A stretch of DNA of 64,000 nucleotides from Parapedobacter flavus (GCF_035818675.1 NZ_JAYKZZ010000010.1:62001-126000); one strand, 5' to 3'. Positions 51,788-61,344 are shown, counted from the first letter of the stretch. Made by a program: numbers and translations. Notes: generated by a model from the sequence alone, not told the origin.

Positions 51788-54451
51788 ATGAAAGAGAAAT
51801 CTACTAAATGGACAGCACTACTTGCCTTGCTACTCCTGCTTGGTAGCCCTGCTTGGGCGCAGCGCGTGCTCACCGGAAAAGTGACCGACCACGAGGGCCC
51901 CATAGTGGGAGCCACCGTGCTGGTCAAAGGCACCTCCAGTGCCACGGCATCCGACAACGACGGCAATTTCCGCTTGTCTACCGACCTTCAATCGGGTGAG
52001 GTTATTATCCGGATTCTTGGTTTTACCAGCAAAACGATTCCCTTCTCCTCCCAAACGGATTTGGGGACCATCATTCTCACGGTTTCCGACTCGCAATCGC
52101 TCGACGAAGTGGTGGTTGTTGGCCGGGGCCTCATTGATATTGCCGAGGACCGGAAAACCCCGATAGCGGTATCCACGGTATCCCGAGCCGAAATACAGGA
52201 TAAAGGTATTGGAAACGTGGAATTTCCGGAAATCATAAAGAACACGCCATCGGTATTCGTGGCCAATCAAGCCAGTGGATTCGGTGATGGCCAGATGTGG
52301 CTCCGTGGTTTCGACCAGTCGAATACGGCTTACCTCCTCAACGGCCAGCCAATCAACGGCATGGAAGATGGCAACATGTATTGGTCCAATTGGAGCTCCA
52401 TTGCCGATGTGGCCAACGCCATCCAGGTTCAACGGGGCTTGGGCTCATCCAAACTGGCCATCTCATCCGTAGGCGGCACGGTAAACATCGTTACCAAGGC
52501 AACCGACATGCAAAAAGGTGGGTTCATACGCTTCCTGTCGGGCAACTACGGTTACCTGAAGGGGACAGTGAGTTATAACACCGGCCTCCAGAATAAATGG
52601 GGATTCTCGATGATGGTGGATTATTGGCGAGCTGACGGGAAATATGCGGTAGGCACCCAGGGCGAAGGCCAAAGTTACTTCTTCTCGGTAGGCTACCGGC
52701 CTAATGATCGCCATAGCTTTAACTTCATGGTGTTCGGTGCACCCCAGGTGCATGGCCAGAACTATTCAAAGGACATGGAAACCAGCTACTGGAATGATTC
52801 ACCGGGCAACGTGGCCGGTGGATACGCCGGCGAGATCAATACACCGGGATATGATCTTACAGGAATCAAGGGGAACCACAATTATGGGTATTACAATGGC
52901 GAAGGCCTTTCGCTGGTGAGTAACTTCTACCACAAGCCGGTAGCTAACCTGAACTGGGACTTCGAGATCAACGACCAGTCCGCTCTATCCACGGTATTGT
53001 ATGCATCCATGGGCAGAGGCGGTGGTACAGGCAGCCTGGGCAACGGCCAAAACCGATTGAACGCGGATTTATTCGGACCCGCATACGGTCAAAACGGTCA
53101 GCTGATGTGGGATAATATAGCGGCGTACAACGCGACAATCCCCAATGGGGTGAGCCAAGGTTTTAACGGAACCCTCCTCCGAGCATCGATGAATAACCAC
53201 TTTTGGTATGGTATGGTTACGAATTTAACGCATGAAACGGATCTCGGCCTGACATTCAATGTAGGTGCTGATCTGCGCTTTTATCATGGTGACCATTTCC
53301 GTCAGCTAATCAACAAACTCGGGTTAAACAGCCGCATCGAAAGCAATACCGCACGCGGTGAATTTGAAATTACGGAGACCTATAAGGCTAAACCTTGGGC
53401 AGCATTATTCAATTACGCGCCCGAAGATCAACGCGTGGGCTATGACAATTCCGAAGACATTAATTACCAAGGCATTTTCGGGCAGGCCGAGTACAGTGCC
53501 AACGGCTTTACTGCGTTCGTTCAAGGCTCATTCTCACACCAGTCGTATATCAAATACGACCGCTGGAACTACGCGGGCGGCGAAGCAAAATCGGACACCC
53601 ACAACAAGCTCGGGTACAACATTAAGGGCGGGGCATCGTATAGCTTCGATGAGGCACACACTATTTTCACCAATATCGGCCAATATTCACGTCAACCATT
53701 CCTGGATAACATCTTTATTCAAAACACCGTCGATTTTTATGAACCCGTTGTTGACAACGAAGAAATTTTCGGTATAGAGGGTGGTTACCGCTTCACCGGA
53801 ACGAACTTTACGGCCAACCTAAATGGCTATTACACCTCTTGGGCCAACCGTTTCCTGGCATACGGCGGTTCGTACGGCCCGGACCAAGAAGACGGCACGT
53901 ACTTGCTTACCGGCGTAACCCAACTTCATAAAGGGTTGGAAGTTGATTTCCAGACGAATATCACCCCGCAGTGGATGCTACGCGGTTATGGCTCTATCGG
54001 CGATTGGCAATATGACGACGACTCCCCTTACCGGATACGTGACGAGGAATCGTCGCAAATCGTAGAAACGGGTAATTTGGACTTATCGGGTGTGAAGGTG
54101 GGCAACGCCGCTCAGGCCTCTTTTGGCTTGGGTACCCGCTATGCTATCTTAAACGACCTATCGGTTGATGTAGACTTCAACTTCTACGACAATCTATATG
54201 GCAACGTGGATACAGAAGATGTGGTGGAGTCTGCACTAGAAGGTACCGTCTATCAATCTGAAAAACTGAAATCTTTCGGCATCGTCGACGCGGGTGTGAG
54301 CTATACGTTTCATATCGGTGTACAACAGCTTAAATTCAGGGGTAACGTTAAGAACCTGTTTAACCAGGAGTACATCGGAAGGAAAGATGCATTCGGTTAT
54401 TTCTACGGTCTAGGCACCACTTGGAATGCCGGACTGACCTACAGCTTTTAG
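51788..54451 (+). CDS. TonB-dependent outer-membrane receptor
   Basis: An 887-aa receptor. It has a signal peptide (ending PAWAQ), a carboxypeptidase-regulatory-like domain (VLTGKVTDHEGPIVGATVLV), a plug domain (SQSLDEVVVVGRGLIDIAED, later GFDQSNTAYLLNGQPINGM) and a beta-barrel ending GLTYSF. It lacks a SusD partner, so it is likely an iron-chelate or other small-ligand receptor instead of a glycan importer; the ligand is unknown. It is monocistronic, with a strong terminator. The 5' region holds three TAACTT repeats (51675, 51695, 51713) but no clear promoter. Confidence 0.92.
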   Translation: MKEKSTKWTALLALLLLLGSPAWAQRVLTGKVTDHEGPIVGATVLVKGTSSATASDNDGNFRLSTDLQSGEVIIRILGFTSKTIPFSSQTDLGTIILTVSDSQSLDEVVVVGRGLIDIAEDRKTPIAVSTVSRAEIQDKGIGNVEFPEIIKNTPSVFVANQASGFGDGQMWLRGFDQSNTAYLLNGQPINGMEDGNMYWSNWSSIADVANAIQVQRGLGSSKLAISSVGGTVNIVTKATDMQKGGFIRFLSGNYGYLKGTVSYNTGLQNKWGFSMMVDYWRADGKYAVGTQGEGQSYFFSVGYRPNDRHSFNFMVFGAPQVHGQNYSKDMETSYWNDSPGNVAGGYAGEINTPGYDLTGIKGNHNYGYYNGEGLSLVSNFYHKPVANLNWDFEINDQSALSTVLYASMGRGGGTGSLGNGQNRLNADLFGPAYGQNGQLMWDNIAAYNATIPNGVSQGFNGTLLRASMNNHFWYGMVTNLTHETDLGLTFNVGADLRFYHGDHFRQLINKLGLNSRIESNTARGEFEITETYKAKPWAALFNYAPEDQRVGYDNSEDINYQGIFGQAEYSANGFTAFVQGSFSHQSYIKYDRWNYAGGEAKSDTHNKLGYNIKGGASYSFDEAHTIFTNIGQYSRQPFLDNIFIQNTVDFYEPVVDNEEIFGIEGGYRFTGTNFTANLNGYYTSWANRFLAYGGSYGPDQEDGTYLLTGVTQLHKGLEVDFQTNITPQWMLRGYGSIGDWQYDDDSPYRIRDEESSQIVETGNLDLSGVKVGNAAQASFGLGTRYAILNDLSVDVDFNFYDNLYGNVDTEDVVESALEGTVYQSEKLKSFGIVDAGVSYTFHIGVQQLKFRGNVKNLFNQEYIGRKDAFGYFYGLGTTWNAGLTYSF

Positions 54452-54479
54452 CAGCTGGTTGAATAGCAAATACAAAACG

Positions 54480-54515
54480 AACCGTTCCAACCGTAGGTGT
54501 TGGGACGGTTTTTTT
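54480..54515. terminator. Terminator after the TonB receptor gene
   Basis: A 12-bp stem (54480-54491 with 54499-54510, one G-T pair) with a 7-base loop, followed by a T run. It lies between convergent genes, next to the mgtC-type stop. Confidence 0.85.
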
Positions 54516-55158
54516 ATGAATTGTAATAAAATTCTTCCACGTACGGGAGTTCCATCATCGCGTTATTGAATTGCTGTAGGTATTTGCGGTCGGCTAACAA
54601 TTCAAAAACCACCGACAGTTTACCGTCGCGTTTCGCCACTGTTTTACGGGTATATTTGATGTGGTGTTCGTCCATCACCCGTTTCAGTCTTTCTAGGTTG
54701 CCCGTATCCATATCGCCAAACCCCACCGAAATGGTACGCGTAAGAAACAGCCGCTCCATGGCACTCTCTACTTTATTGAATACCGAGAGGATGATAACCG
54801 TAATCACGGAAAGGGAGAGCGCCAAGCCATAATATCCCATCCCGGCCGACATCCCGATGCCTGCAACCACCCAGATGACGGCGGCCGTGGTAAGGCCCAT
54901 CACCGAAAACTTGTCCTTGAAGATGACCCCGGCACCGATAAAGCCGATACCGGTAATGATATTCGCCGCAATCCGGTCGTCGCTGCCTACCCCAAAGCGG
55001 GAAGCAATGGTAAACGCGGTTGCGCCAAGGCCAATCAGTACGATGGTACGGAAACCGGCCGACTTATTTTTATACTCGCGCTCCAGTCCTACCAGACTAC
55101 ATGCCAGCAAGGAGACCCCAATGCCCACCAAATCGTTATTTTCAGGTAAAAATTCCAT
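54514..55158 (-). CDS. MgtC/SapB family membrane protein
   Basis: A 214-aa protein with four to five N-terminal transmembrane helices (about residues 9-125) containing LVGLEREYKNKSAGFRT, the MgtC signature, and GIGFIGAGVIFKD. A soluble C-terminal ACT-like domain follows (about 130-214). MgtC proteins modulate Mg2+ homeostasis or ATP synthase in other bacteria; the role here is not known. It is 7 bp downstream of mutS2 and probably cotranscribed with it. Confidence 0.9.
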   Translation of the reverse strand: MEFLPENNDLVGIGVSLLACSLVGLEREYKNKSAGFRTIVLIGLGATAFTIASRFGVGSDDRIAANIITGIGFIGAGVIFKDKFSVMGLTTAAVIWVVAGIGMSAGMGYYGLALSLSVITVIILSVFNKVESAMERLFLTRTISVGFGDMDTGNLERLKRVMDEHHIKYTRKTVAKRDGKLSVVFELLADRKYLQQFNNAMMELPYVEEFYYNS

Positions 55159-55165
55159 CAGTCAA

Positions 55166-57544
55166 TCAATCCAAATAAGCATATGTAATCCCCTCTCCGC
55201 CCCGGTCTTGGTGTTCATCTTCCATGCGGGTAACTTCGCCATACTTCTGCAAGTACGCTCGGATAAATTTACGCAAAATACCATCTCCTTTTCCATGGAT
55301 AATCTTCAGGCTGGGAAAACCCATCATAAGTGCCCTATCCAGGTACTTCTCAATTTCGGCAAGCGCCGCCTCCGTACGCATGCCACGGACGTCTACCTCC
55401 GGACTGAAGTTCAGGGCGTTATCTGCCAGTTTGGTATGACGCGAGCCTTGCCCCCCGGCTTTGGGTTTTTTCTTATCGATGAGAACGACATGACTTCTTT
55501 TTTGTACGGTACGGAGTTCACCCATGGCCAACACCAGGTTATTCTTGGCGATACTGATGACCTCGGCCTCGTTTCCTGTGCCGAGTATCTTGACCCAATC
55601 GCCCACTTGTATGGCAACCGTTTCTTCCGGTTTTTGTTTTGCCCCACCGGCCGATTTCGTCGTCGACGGCGCATTTTTTTCCAATTCCCGGTCGAGTTCT
55701 TTGCGAAGAGTCTTGGTCTTGGCCTTATCGGCCTGGCTTTCGCGGATACCCGAAATGGTGTTTTCTACCAATTTATTTGCGTTTTGGATAATCGCGCGAG
55801 CTTCTTCTTTCGCTTTGTTGATGATGGTTTTTTTGTTTTCCTCCAAGTATGTCTGCAATGTGTCGTTTTCAGCCTTCAGTCGGGCGAGTTGCTCCTCTTT
55901 TCGGCTTAAGGAAACTTTCGCGTCATAGACTTCTTTCTTGTCGCGTTCCAAATCCACCAACAGCGTATCCACCCGTTTCTGCTGTTTTCCGATTTTTTGT
56001 TTGGCCGCATGCAGGATATGCTTGCCCAAACCAATCTTTTCAGCAATCTCAAACGCGTACGAGCTGCCCGGCTTACCGGTTTGCAAAATATAGAGGGGAC
56101 GCATAGCCACATTGTCGAAAAGCATCGATGCGTTTTCGACCCCTTCCGTATGGCTAGCAAACACCTTTAAATTGGAATAGTGGGTGGTTATCACTCCACG
56201 TACCTGTTTACTGTTGAGCGCTTCTAACACTGCTTCCGCAATAGGACCACCGAAAAGTGGGTCCGTACCCGTACCAAATTCGTCGATAAGCACTAAAGTC
56301 TTGGCGTTAGCGTGCTCCGAAAAATACCTCATTTTGCTGAGGTGGGCACTATAGGTACTAAGATCGCTTTCGATGGACTGGTCATCGCCGATATCGGCGA
56401 ATACCTGCCGGAATATACCAACCTGTGATGTAGGATCGGCGGGGATAAGCAAACCCGCCTGAACCATCAGTTGCAAGAGTCCGATCGTTTTCATACAAAC
56501 CGACTTGCCACCTGCATTCGGCCCCGAAACCACCACGATCCGTTGGCCGTCGCTAATGGTGACATTCAACGGCACGACTGTCTGTTGCGTACCCTTGAAG
56601 TTCCGGGATAATAAGGGATGCCGTGCATGAACAAGCGAGATGGATGCATCAGCAACCAGCTCTGGCATATAGGCATCGATTTCGAGGGCAAAACTAGCCT
56701 TCGCCCGTACAAAGTCTACCTTGGCGAGGAGCCTATGGTAATCGATCAGCAAGGGCACATGTGGCCTGAGCTCGTCGGTAAGAGCGGTAAGGATGCGTAC
56801 GATTTCCCGCCGCACCTCAAACTCGAGGTCGCGCACCTTATTGTGGAGATGAAACACCTCTTCTGGTTCGATATAAGCGGTTTGTCCCGTGGCCGATTCG
56901 TCGTGTATCCACCCCTTCACTTTGCGTTTGTTTTCGGCAAGTACCGGAATACATAACCGGCCATCACGCACGGTCAGATTTCCATCGGCGGTCCACCCTT
57001 GCTGTTGTGCTGCCCGGAATACGTGGTCGATACGTTTCCGGGCTTCCTGTTCGGCTTTGGCAATATCGGTCAGCATACTGGCCAACGCGGGCGATGCATG
57101 AGATTTTACCTTTCCCTTGGCGTCGATTACCCGATCAATGGATACCAGGATATCCTTTTCTATTGGCAGGTGTTCGAATAGCGCTTCGAGGTTGGGGTAT
57201 TGACTACTCCGTTCATTGAAAAAGCGGATAATCGCAAATACAGTACGTAAAGAAAGCATGAGCTGGAAAAAATCTTCCTCGGCGAGGAAAGCACCTTCTA
57301 CACGCGCTTTTTCTACCAAAGGCCTGATCGGATACAGGTGATCTACCGGTAGTGGTGTGTCATTGGCTAGCAGCTCCTTGAATTCAACCGTCTGGCGAAG
57401 GAACCGGTTAACCTGATCAAAGCGGATCTGTGGCTGAATCCGGTATACGAGTTCTTTTCCCATGTCACTGAGACATTTGTCGGCAATCAACGCTTTGATT
57501 TCAACAAAGCCAAGTTTCTCTAGGGCATTGTCCGGAAAAGTCAT
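55166..57544 (-). CDS. mutS2: Endonuclease MutS2 (ribosome rescue/recombination suppressor)
   Basis: A 792-aa MutS2, full length. It has the MutS core helices, the ATPase domain with Walker A GPNAGGKS, Walker B VLIDEFGTGTDP, a long coiled coil (about residues 510-620) and the C-terminal Smr domain (VDVRGMRTEAALAEIEKYL, IIHGKGDG). MutS2 has been linked to suppression of recombination and to splitting of collided ribosomes. The start ATG 57544 lies just after the DUF4296 stop; a GTG at 57550 overlapping that stop is also possible. It is the middle gene of the operon. Confidence 0.94.
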   Translation of the reverse strand: MTFPDNALEKLGFVEIKALIADKCLSDMGKELVYRIQPQIRFDQVNRFLRQTVEFKELLANDTPLPVDHLYPIRPLVEKARVEGAFLAEEDFFQLMLSLRTVFAIIRFFNERSSQYPNLEALFEHLPIEKDILVSIDRVIDAKGKVKSHASPALASMLTDIAKAEQEARKRIDHVFRAAQQQGWTADGNLTVRDGRLCIPVLAENKRKVKGWIHDESATGQTAYIEPEEVFHLHNKVRDLEFEVRREIVRILTALTDELRPHVPLLIDYHRLLAKVDFVRAKASFALEIDAYMPELVADASISLVHARHPLLSRNFKGTQQTVVPLNVTISDGQRIVVVSGPNAGGKSVCMKTIGLLQLMVQAGLLIPADPTSQVGIFRQVFADIGDDQSIESDLSTYSAHLSKMRYFSEHANAKTLVLIDEFGTGTDPLFGGPIAEAVLEALNSKQVRGVITTHYSNLKVFASHTEGVENASMLFDNVAMRPLYILQTGKPGSSYAFEIAEKIGLGKHILHAAKQKIGKQQKRVDTLLVDLERDKKEVYDAKVSLSRKEEQLARLKAENDTLQTYLEENKKTIINKAKEEARAIIQNANKLVENTISGIRESQADKAKTKTLRKELDRELEKNAPSTTKSAGGAKQKPEETVAIQVGDWVKILGTGNEAEVISIAKNNLVLAMGELRTVQKRSHVVLIDKKKPKAGGQGSRHTKLADNALNFSPEVDVRGMRTEAALAEIEKYLDRALMMGFPSLKIIHGKGDGILRKFIRAYLQKYGEVTRMEDEHQDRGGEGITYAYLD

Positions 57545-57546
57545 CG

Positions 57547-58221
57547 TCACTTGATTTTTTTAATGGGCTTCAGCGCAGGCTGGGTACGCTCGTCCACTCC
57601 TGGTGCCTGTGCGGGTGGCGGAGCCACCGGCTTGGCAGGCATTGCATTTGGGCGGTCTTCCAGTGAATTGATGGCCGGTAGGCCAAGAGCCTCCATCATA
57701 CGTTCGCGTAGCAATGTATAAGTTACCGGTACGGGTTGGCCATATTGGAGGCTGTCCGGGCCATCTTGGTATAGAAGATAACGCTTACGTTTAAAATCCA
57801 ACGAATCGCGCGCTACCTTCTGTAGACTATCTGTGCGTCGAGCTGTTATGATGGAGTCGGCTCTTCGTTGGGCACTGTATTTTTCTTCTATCGCTTTTTG
57901 CTCGGCAGTATTGTATGCTTCCAACCGCTTTTCGATGCCGATGTAAAGCACCTTCATGATCGCTGGCCGCGACGAATAGAATTTGATGCTCCGCTCAAAT
58001 GTCGTGGAATCAATCGCATAGCGATTGAAAATCGCCTCATAATAAGCATTACGGTACACCCTTGCCGAATCGGCCATCATGGATGCCAGTTGACCATCGG
58101 CCACATGCATATCCAACAACATAGCCTCCATCTGCGGTTGCGGCACCACCCCTTCGGGCAATTGGTCACCGCAAGCACTACTGAAAATTAATACCGATAA
58201 TAAAATGATTATCAGACGCAT
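57547..58221 (-). CDS. DUF4296 domain lipoprotein
   Basis: A 224-aa lipoprotein (lipobox SSAC). The mature N-terminal part (PQPQMEAMLLDMHVADGQLA, about residues 26-110) is the DUF4296 domain, a Bacteroidota family of unknown function. A charged helical middle and a Pro/Ala-rich, basic C-terminal tail (about 190-224) follow. ATG 58221 starts the signal peptide. It is the first gene of a DUF4296-mutS2-mgtC operon, an odd mixture of envelope and nucleic-acid functions. Confidence 0.87.
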   Translation of the reverse strand: MRLIIILLSVLIFSSACGDQLPEGVVPQPQMEAMLLDMHVADGQLASMMADSARVYRNAYYEAIFNRYAIDSTTFERSIKFYSSRPAIMKVLYIGIEKRLEAYNTAEQKAIEEKYSAQRRADSIITARRTDSLQKVARDSLDFKRKRYLLYQDGPDSLQYGQPVPVTYTLLRERMMEALGLPAINSLEDRPNAMPAKPVAPPPAQAPGVDERTQPALKPIKKIK

Positions 58222-58287
58222 GTATTTACCTTGCCTCATCTATCGCTACGCCTTTATCGCCTATCCGCCAATTCCGGTGCTCCGCCC

Positions 58288-58318
58288 TTGATGGATACCC
58301 GCAGGTTTCGTAGTTTTG
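58288..58318 (+). promoter_or_regulatory. Putative promoter of the yggS-type gene
   Basis: TTG (58288-58290), 20-bp spacer, TAGTTTTG (58311-58318). It is face to face with the minus-strand promoter at 58321-58351; the -7 boxes are 2 bp apart, so both cannot be occupied together. Confidence 0.55.
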
Positions 58319-58320
58319 TG

Positions 58321-58351
58321 CAAACTTAGACAAATTGCTTTTTATATGCAA
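58321..58351 (-). promoter_or_regulatory. Putative promoter of DUF4296-mutS2-mgtC
   Basis: Minus strand TTG (58349-58351), 20-bp spacer, TAAGTTTG (58321-58328). The leader to ATG 58221 would be about 95 nt. Confidence 0.55.
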
Positions 58352-58385
58352 TTGTTCATCATCACACAAATGCAGTAGTGGATAT

Positions 58386-59051
58386 ATGGATATAGCCGAT
58401 CAGATTAAAACCATCAACGACGAGTTGACCCGTTTGAATGTCACGTTGGTTGCCGTCTCCAAAACCAAACCGGTTGAGGCGGTTCAAGAGGCGTATGACG
58501 CCGGTCAACGGATTTTCGGAGAGAACATCGTTCAGGAGCTCCTAAGTAAATATGAGGTGTTACCCAAAGATATCCAATGGCACCTCATTGGCCACCTACA
58601 GCGCAACAAGGTAAAATACATCGCCCCATTCGTTGCGCTTATCCATTCCGTAGATAGCCTGAAGCTCCTGAAAGAAATAGATAAGCAGGCGGCGAAAAGC
58701 GACCGCGTCGTGGACTGTCTGCTACAGGTACATATCGCCGAGGAAGAAACCAAGTTCGGGCTTGACCACGCGGAATTGGTTGAGCTGTTGCGGTCTGAAG
58801 AGTTTATCGCGTTGAAGCACGTACGCATTCGGGGACTGATGGGGATTGCTACCAATACCCCCAATGAACGGGAGGTCAAAGCGGAATTTGACGAATTAAA
58901 GTCTCTGTTTGACGGTGTTAAGGTCAGTTTTTTCAGACAAGCAGACCATTTTGACACCTTATCTATGGGAATGTCTACCGATTACAAACTAGCAATCGAA
59001 CAGGGTTGCACCATGGTTCGGCTGGGAAGTACCATTTTCGGCAGCAGGTAA
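58386..59051 (+). CDS. YggS family PLP homeostasis protein
   Basis: A 221-aa TIM-barrel protein of the YggS/PLPBP/PROSC family. It binds pyridoxal 5'-phosphate through Lys in VAVSKTKPVEA and has GENIVQEL, HLIGHLQRNKVKYI, and the C-terminal SMGMSTDYKLAIEQGCTMVRLGS in pieces typical of the family. It buffers PLP and affects amino-acid metabolism. ATG 58386 gives the normal N-terminus. It is divergent from the DUF4296-mutS2 operon. Confidence 0.92.
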   Translation: MDIADQIKTINDELTRLNVTLVAVSKTKPVEAVQEAYDAGQRIFGENIVQELLSKYEVLPKDIQWHLIGHLQRNKVKYIAPFVALIHSVDSLKLLKEIDKQAAKSDRVVDCLLQVHIAEEETKFGLDHAELVELLRSEEFIALKHVRIRGLMGIATNTPNEREVKAEFDELKSLFDGVKVSFFRQADHFDTLSMGMSTDYKLAIEQGCTMVRLGSTIFGSR

Positions 59052-59086
59052 TGGACGGAGACAACAAGTGATGCTACGGTAAAACA

Positions 59087-59239
59087 ATGATCCAACACGG
59101 TTATAGCGGGATGGCTTGGCAAGTATTGGAATGGAATGAACCAGCCATCCAATTTTACAAGAAATATGGAGCGACTTTTGACGGTGAGTGGATAAATGTA
59201 TCAATCGCTGGTCGTGAAAGTGATCAGTCAAAAAAATAA
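59087..59239 (+). pseudogene. C-terminal remnant of a GNAT acetyltransferase
   Basis: The frame encodes 50 residues including GYSGMAWQVLEWNEPAIQFY and KKYGA, which is the C-terminal acetyl-CoA-binding end of GNAT N-acetyltransferases (WxVLxWNxPAIxFYxxxGA). About 100 N-terminal residues expected for the family are absent; the preceding bases up to the yggS stop hold no GNAT sequence. A remnant left by deletion is the best reading; expression as a short peptide is unlikely but not excluded. Confidence 0.75.
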
Positions 59240-59245
59240 CAAGCA

Positions 59246-60058
59246 ATGGAAATTAAGAGGCTCACCGCATGTAGCATACTTATTGGTCTTGCATTCACCG
59301 CATGCCAGCCCAATGCGCGCAAACAGGACAAGGCAAATCGTGGCATTGAAATCGATACGCTGACCTATACGTACGAGGATTATATCAAATACAGTAAAAA
59401 CCTCATAAAGACAAGCGAAACCACCGATACAACTTTTTATGCTGCGTCGTATCCCGTGTTCCATGACTCTGCTGCCAACAGGTTTGTTCGAACAGCCTTG
59501 TTAGGCAGTGATACTACCACAGTAGAAGAAGCAGCAAGTACATTTATTGGCGAATTCGACCGCTTTTACGCTTCAGACCCTTTTCCGCGTGTATGGACAT
59601 CGGAGTCGCATGCCAAAGTGTATAGCAATACGCCTTCATATCTGGCACTCGCCATTCATGCCTCGTCGTATACCGGTGGCGCCCATGGCAACTATGCAAC
59701 CCTCTTCAAGCACTATGACTTGCAGGCCAACGAGTGGCTCACACTGGATGATATCGTGACGCCGTCGTTCCAGAATGAATTGACGGCCGTAGGAGAACGC
59801 TATTTCCGTACCCAGGAAAATCTTGGCCTTGATCAACCGCTCGAAGATGCTTACTTTTTCGATGACGGTCAATTTAGCCTGCCGGATAATTTTGCCCTCG
59901 AACCCGACAGCATGTTGTTCTTATACACGATTTATGAGATAAAACCATACGTCTACGGCGAGACCGAGCTCCGTATCCCCTACACCGATATCGAACGGCT
60001 TTTGACGGATCGGTCCAAACGGATCATCGCTGAATTGAACACCCCAATCGAACCTTAA
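59246..60058 (+). CDS. DUF3298 domain lipoprotein
   Basis: A 270-aa lipoprotein (lipobox FTAC about residue 20). The C-terminal half has the DUF3298 pattern (SYTGGAHGNYATLFKHYDLQ, LTLDDIVTPSF, with IPYTDIERLL near the end), a fold shared with RsiV-like anti-sigma factor domains. Its function is unknown; a cell-envelope role is likely. Its stop codon shares one base with the start of the aspartokinase gene (TAATG), so the two are translationally coupled although their functions look unrelated. Confidence 0.85.
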   Translation: MEIKRLTACSILIGLAFTACQPNARKQDKANRGIEIDTLTYTYEDYIKYSKNLIKTSETTDTTFYAASYPVFHDSAANRFVRTALLGSDTTTVEEAASTFIGEFDRFYASDPFPRVWTSESHAKVYSNTPSYLALAIHASSYTGGAHGNYATLFKHYDLQANEWLTLDDIVTPSFQNELTAVGERYFRTQENLGLDQPLEDAYFFDDGQFSLPDNFALEPDSMLFLYTIYEIKPYVYGETELRIPYTDIERLLTDRSKRIIAELNTPIEP

Positions 60059-61320
60059 TGCAAGTATTCAAATTTGGCGGTGCGTCTGTCAAAGACGCCG
60101 AAGGTGTAGCGAACCTAGGTCGTATTGTCACAACGCATCGTGATAATGCGTTGCTCATTGTCGTATCTGCCATGGGTAAGACGACCAACCTGCTGGAGGA
60201 ACTGGTACAGCGGTACATGGATGGCATAGCCCCCGCAGCTGACCTGCTCGACGCAGCCAAAGAGTACCACCGCGGGATTACTACGCAACTCTTTCCCGAC
60301 AGCGCCCACCCGGTACACAACGAGGTAGCCAATCGCTTTGTGGAAATCGAATGGATATTGGAAGAACCTGCAATGGATCCATATGACTACTTGTACGACC
60401 AAATCGTTGCCGTGGGTGAGTTGGCTTCCACGACTATTATAGGCCACTATCTGAATGCCATCGGACTGAAAAGCCGATGGATAGATGCCCGGGATTTTAT
60501 TCTTACCGATAATACACACCGCGAAGGCCGCGTGGACTGGAAGAACACCGCTGTTCGCATACAAGAGCGGTTACCCGAGTTACTCGAAAGTCAACTCGTG
60601 GTCACACAGGGCTTCATCGGCTCCACCACTGAAAATTTCACCACCACATTGGGTCGAGAAGGGTCGGATTACTCGGCGGCCATTTTCGCCGCCTGCCTCG
60701 ATGCAGAAAGCCTAACCATCTGGAAAGATGTGCCCGGAGTACTAAATGCCGACCCAAAATGGTTTGACCAAACGGAGCTTATTACAGAGCTATCGTATTT
60801 GGACGCCATTGAATTGACTTATTACGGTGCCACTGTTATCCACCCAAAAACCATAAAACCGCTACAGAATAAGAACATTCCACTCTTCGTAAAGTCATTT
60901 GTCGATATCGATAATGGTGGCACGCAAATTAAACGTACCAAGGAGTCGCTGCCGGTACCCTCGTTTATTTTCAAGGTAAACCAAGTGCTGATTTCCATAC
61001 TACCCAGAGATTTTTCATTTATCGTTGAAGATAACCTCAGTGATATCTTCAGTCGTTTCCACGCGCATAAAATCAAGGTTAACATGATGCACAACAGCGC
61101 CGTTAACTTCTCAGTAAGTATCGACGATACCGGAAGCAACGTTGCTGCCTTGCTCACCGATCTCCAAGCGCGATACGATGTTCAACACCAAAGTGGACTG
61201 GAACTTATCACAATACGGTACTACAACCAGCAAACGATCGACCGTGTACTGGTGGAAAAGGAAATCATCATGGAACTGAAAGACAGTTACACCTGCCAGC
61301 TTTTGGTGCGTAAACTATAA
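60058..61320 (+). CDS. Aspartate kinase (monofunctional)
   Basis: A 420-aa aspartokinase that phosphorylates aspartate for lysine, threonine and methionine synthesis. It begins with the kinase motif VFKFGGASVKDAEGV (most enzymes have GGTSV), then VVSAMGKTTN, LGREGSDYSAA and a C-terminal ACT region (about residues 300-420) with a strand VLISILPRDFSF in the first ACT and VNFSVSIDDTGSN in the second. There is no fused homoserine dehydrogenase. The gene starts inside the DUF3298 stop codon. Confidence 0.92.
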   Translation: MQVFKFGGASVKDAEGVANLGRIVTTHRDNALLIVVSAMGKTTNLLEELVQRYMDGIAPAADLLDAAKEYHRGITTQLFPDSAHPVHNEVANRFVEIEWILEEPAMDPYDYLYDQIVAVGELASTTIIGHYLNAIGLKSRWIDARDFILTDNTHREGRVDWKNTAVRIQERLPELLESQLVVTQGFIGSTTENFTTTLGREGSDYSAAIFAACLDAESLTIWKDVPGVLNADPKWFDQTELITELSYLDAIELTYYGATVIHPKTIKPLQNKNIPLFVKSFVDIDNGGTQIKRTKESLPVPSFIFKVNQVLISILPRDFSFIVEDNLSDIFSRFHAHKIKVNMMHNSAVNFSVSIDDTGSNVAALLTDLQARYDVQHQSGLELITIRYYNQQTIDRVLVEKEIIMELKDSYTCQLLVRKL

Positions 61321-61331
61321 CCATAAAGCTT

Positions 61332-61339
61332 TACCTTTG
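61332..61339 (+). promoter_or_regulatory. -7 box just before the thioredoxin-like gene
   Basis: TACCTTTG, a perfect -7 box that ends 5 bases before ATG 61345. The nearest TTTG (61302-61305) is 26 bp upstream, longer than usual, so strength is uncertain. Confidence 0.4.
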
Positions 61340-61344
61340 TATTC

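Noticed and set aside
54857..55909. Long plus-strand frame (350 codons) opposite mutS2 and mgtC
   Set aside because: It spans two real genes on the other strand and shows no domain; an antisense shadow.
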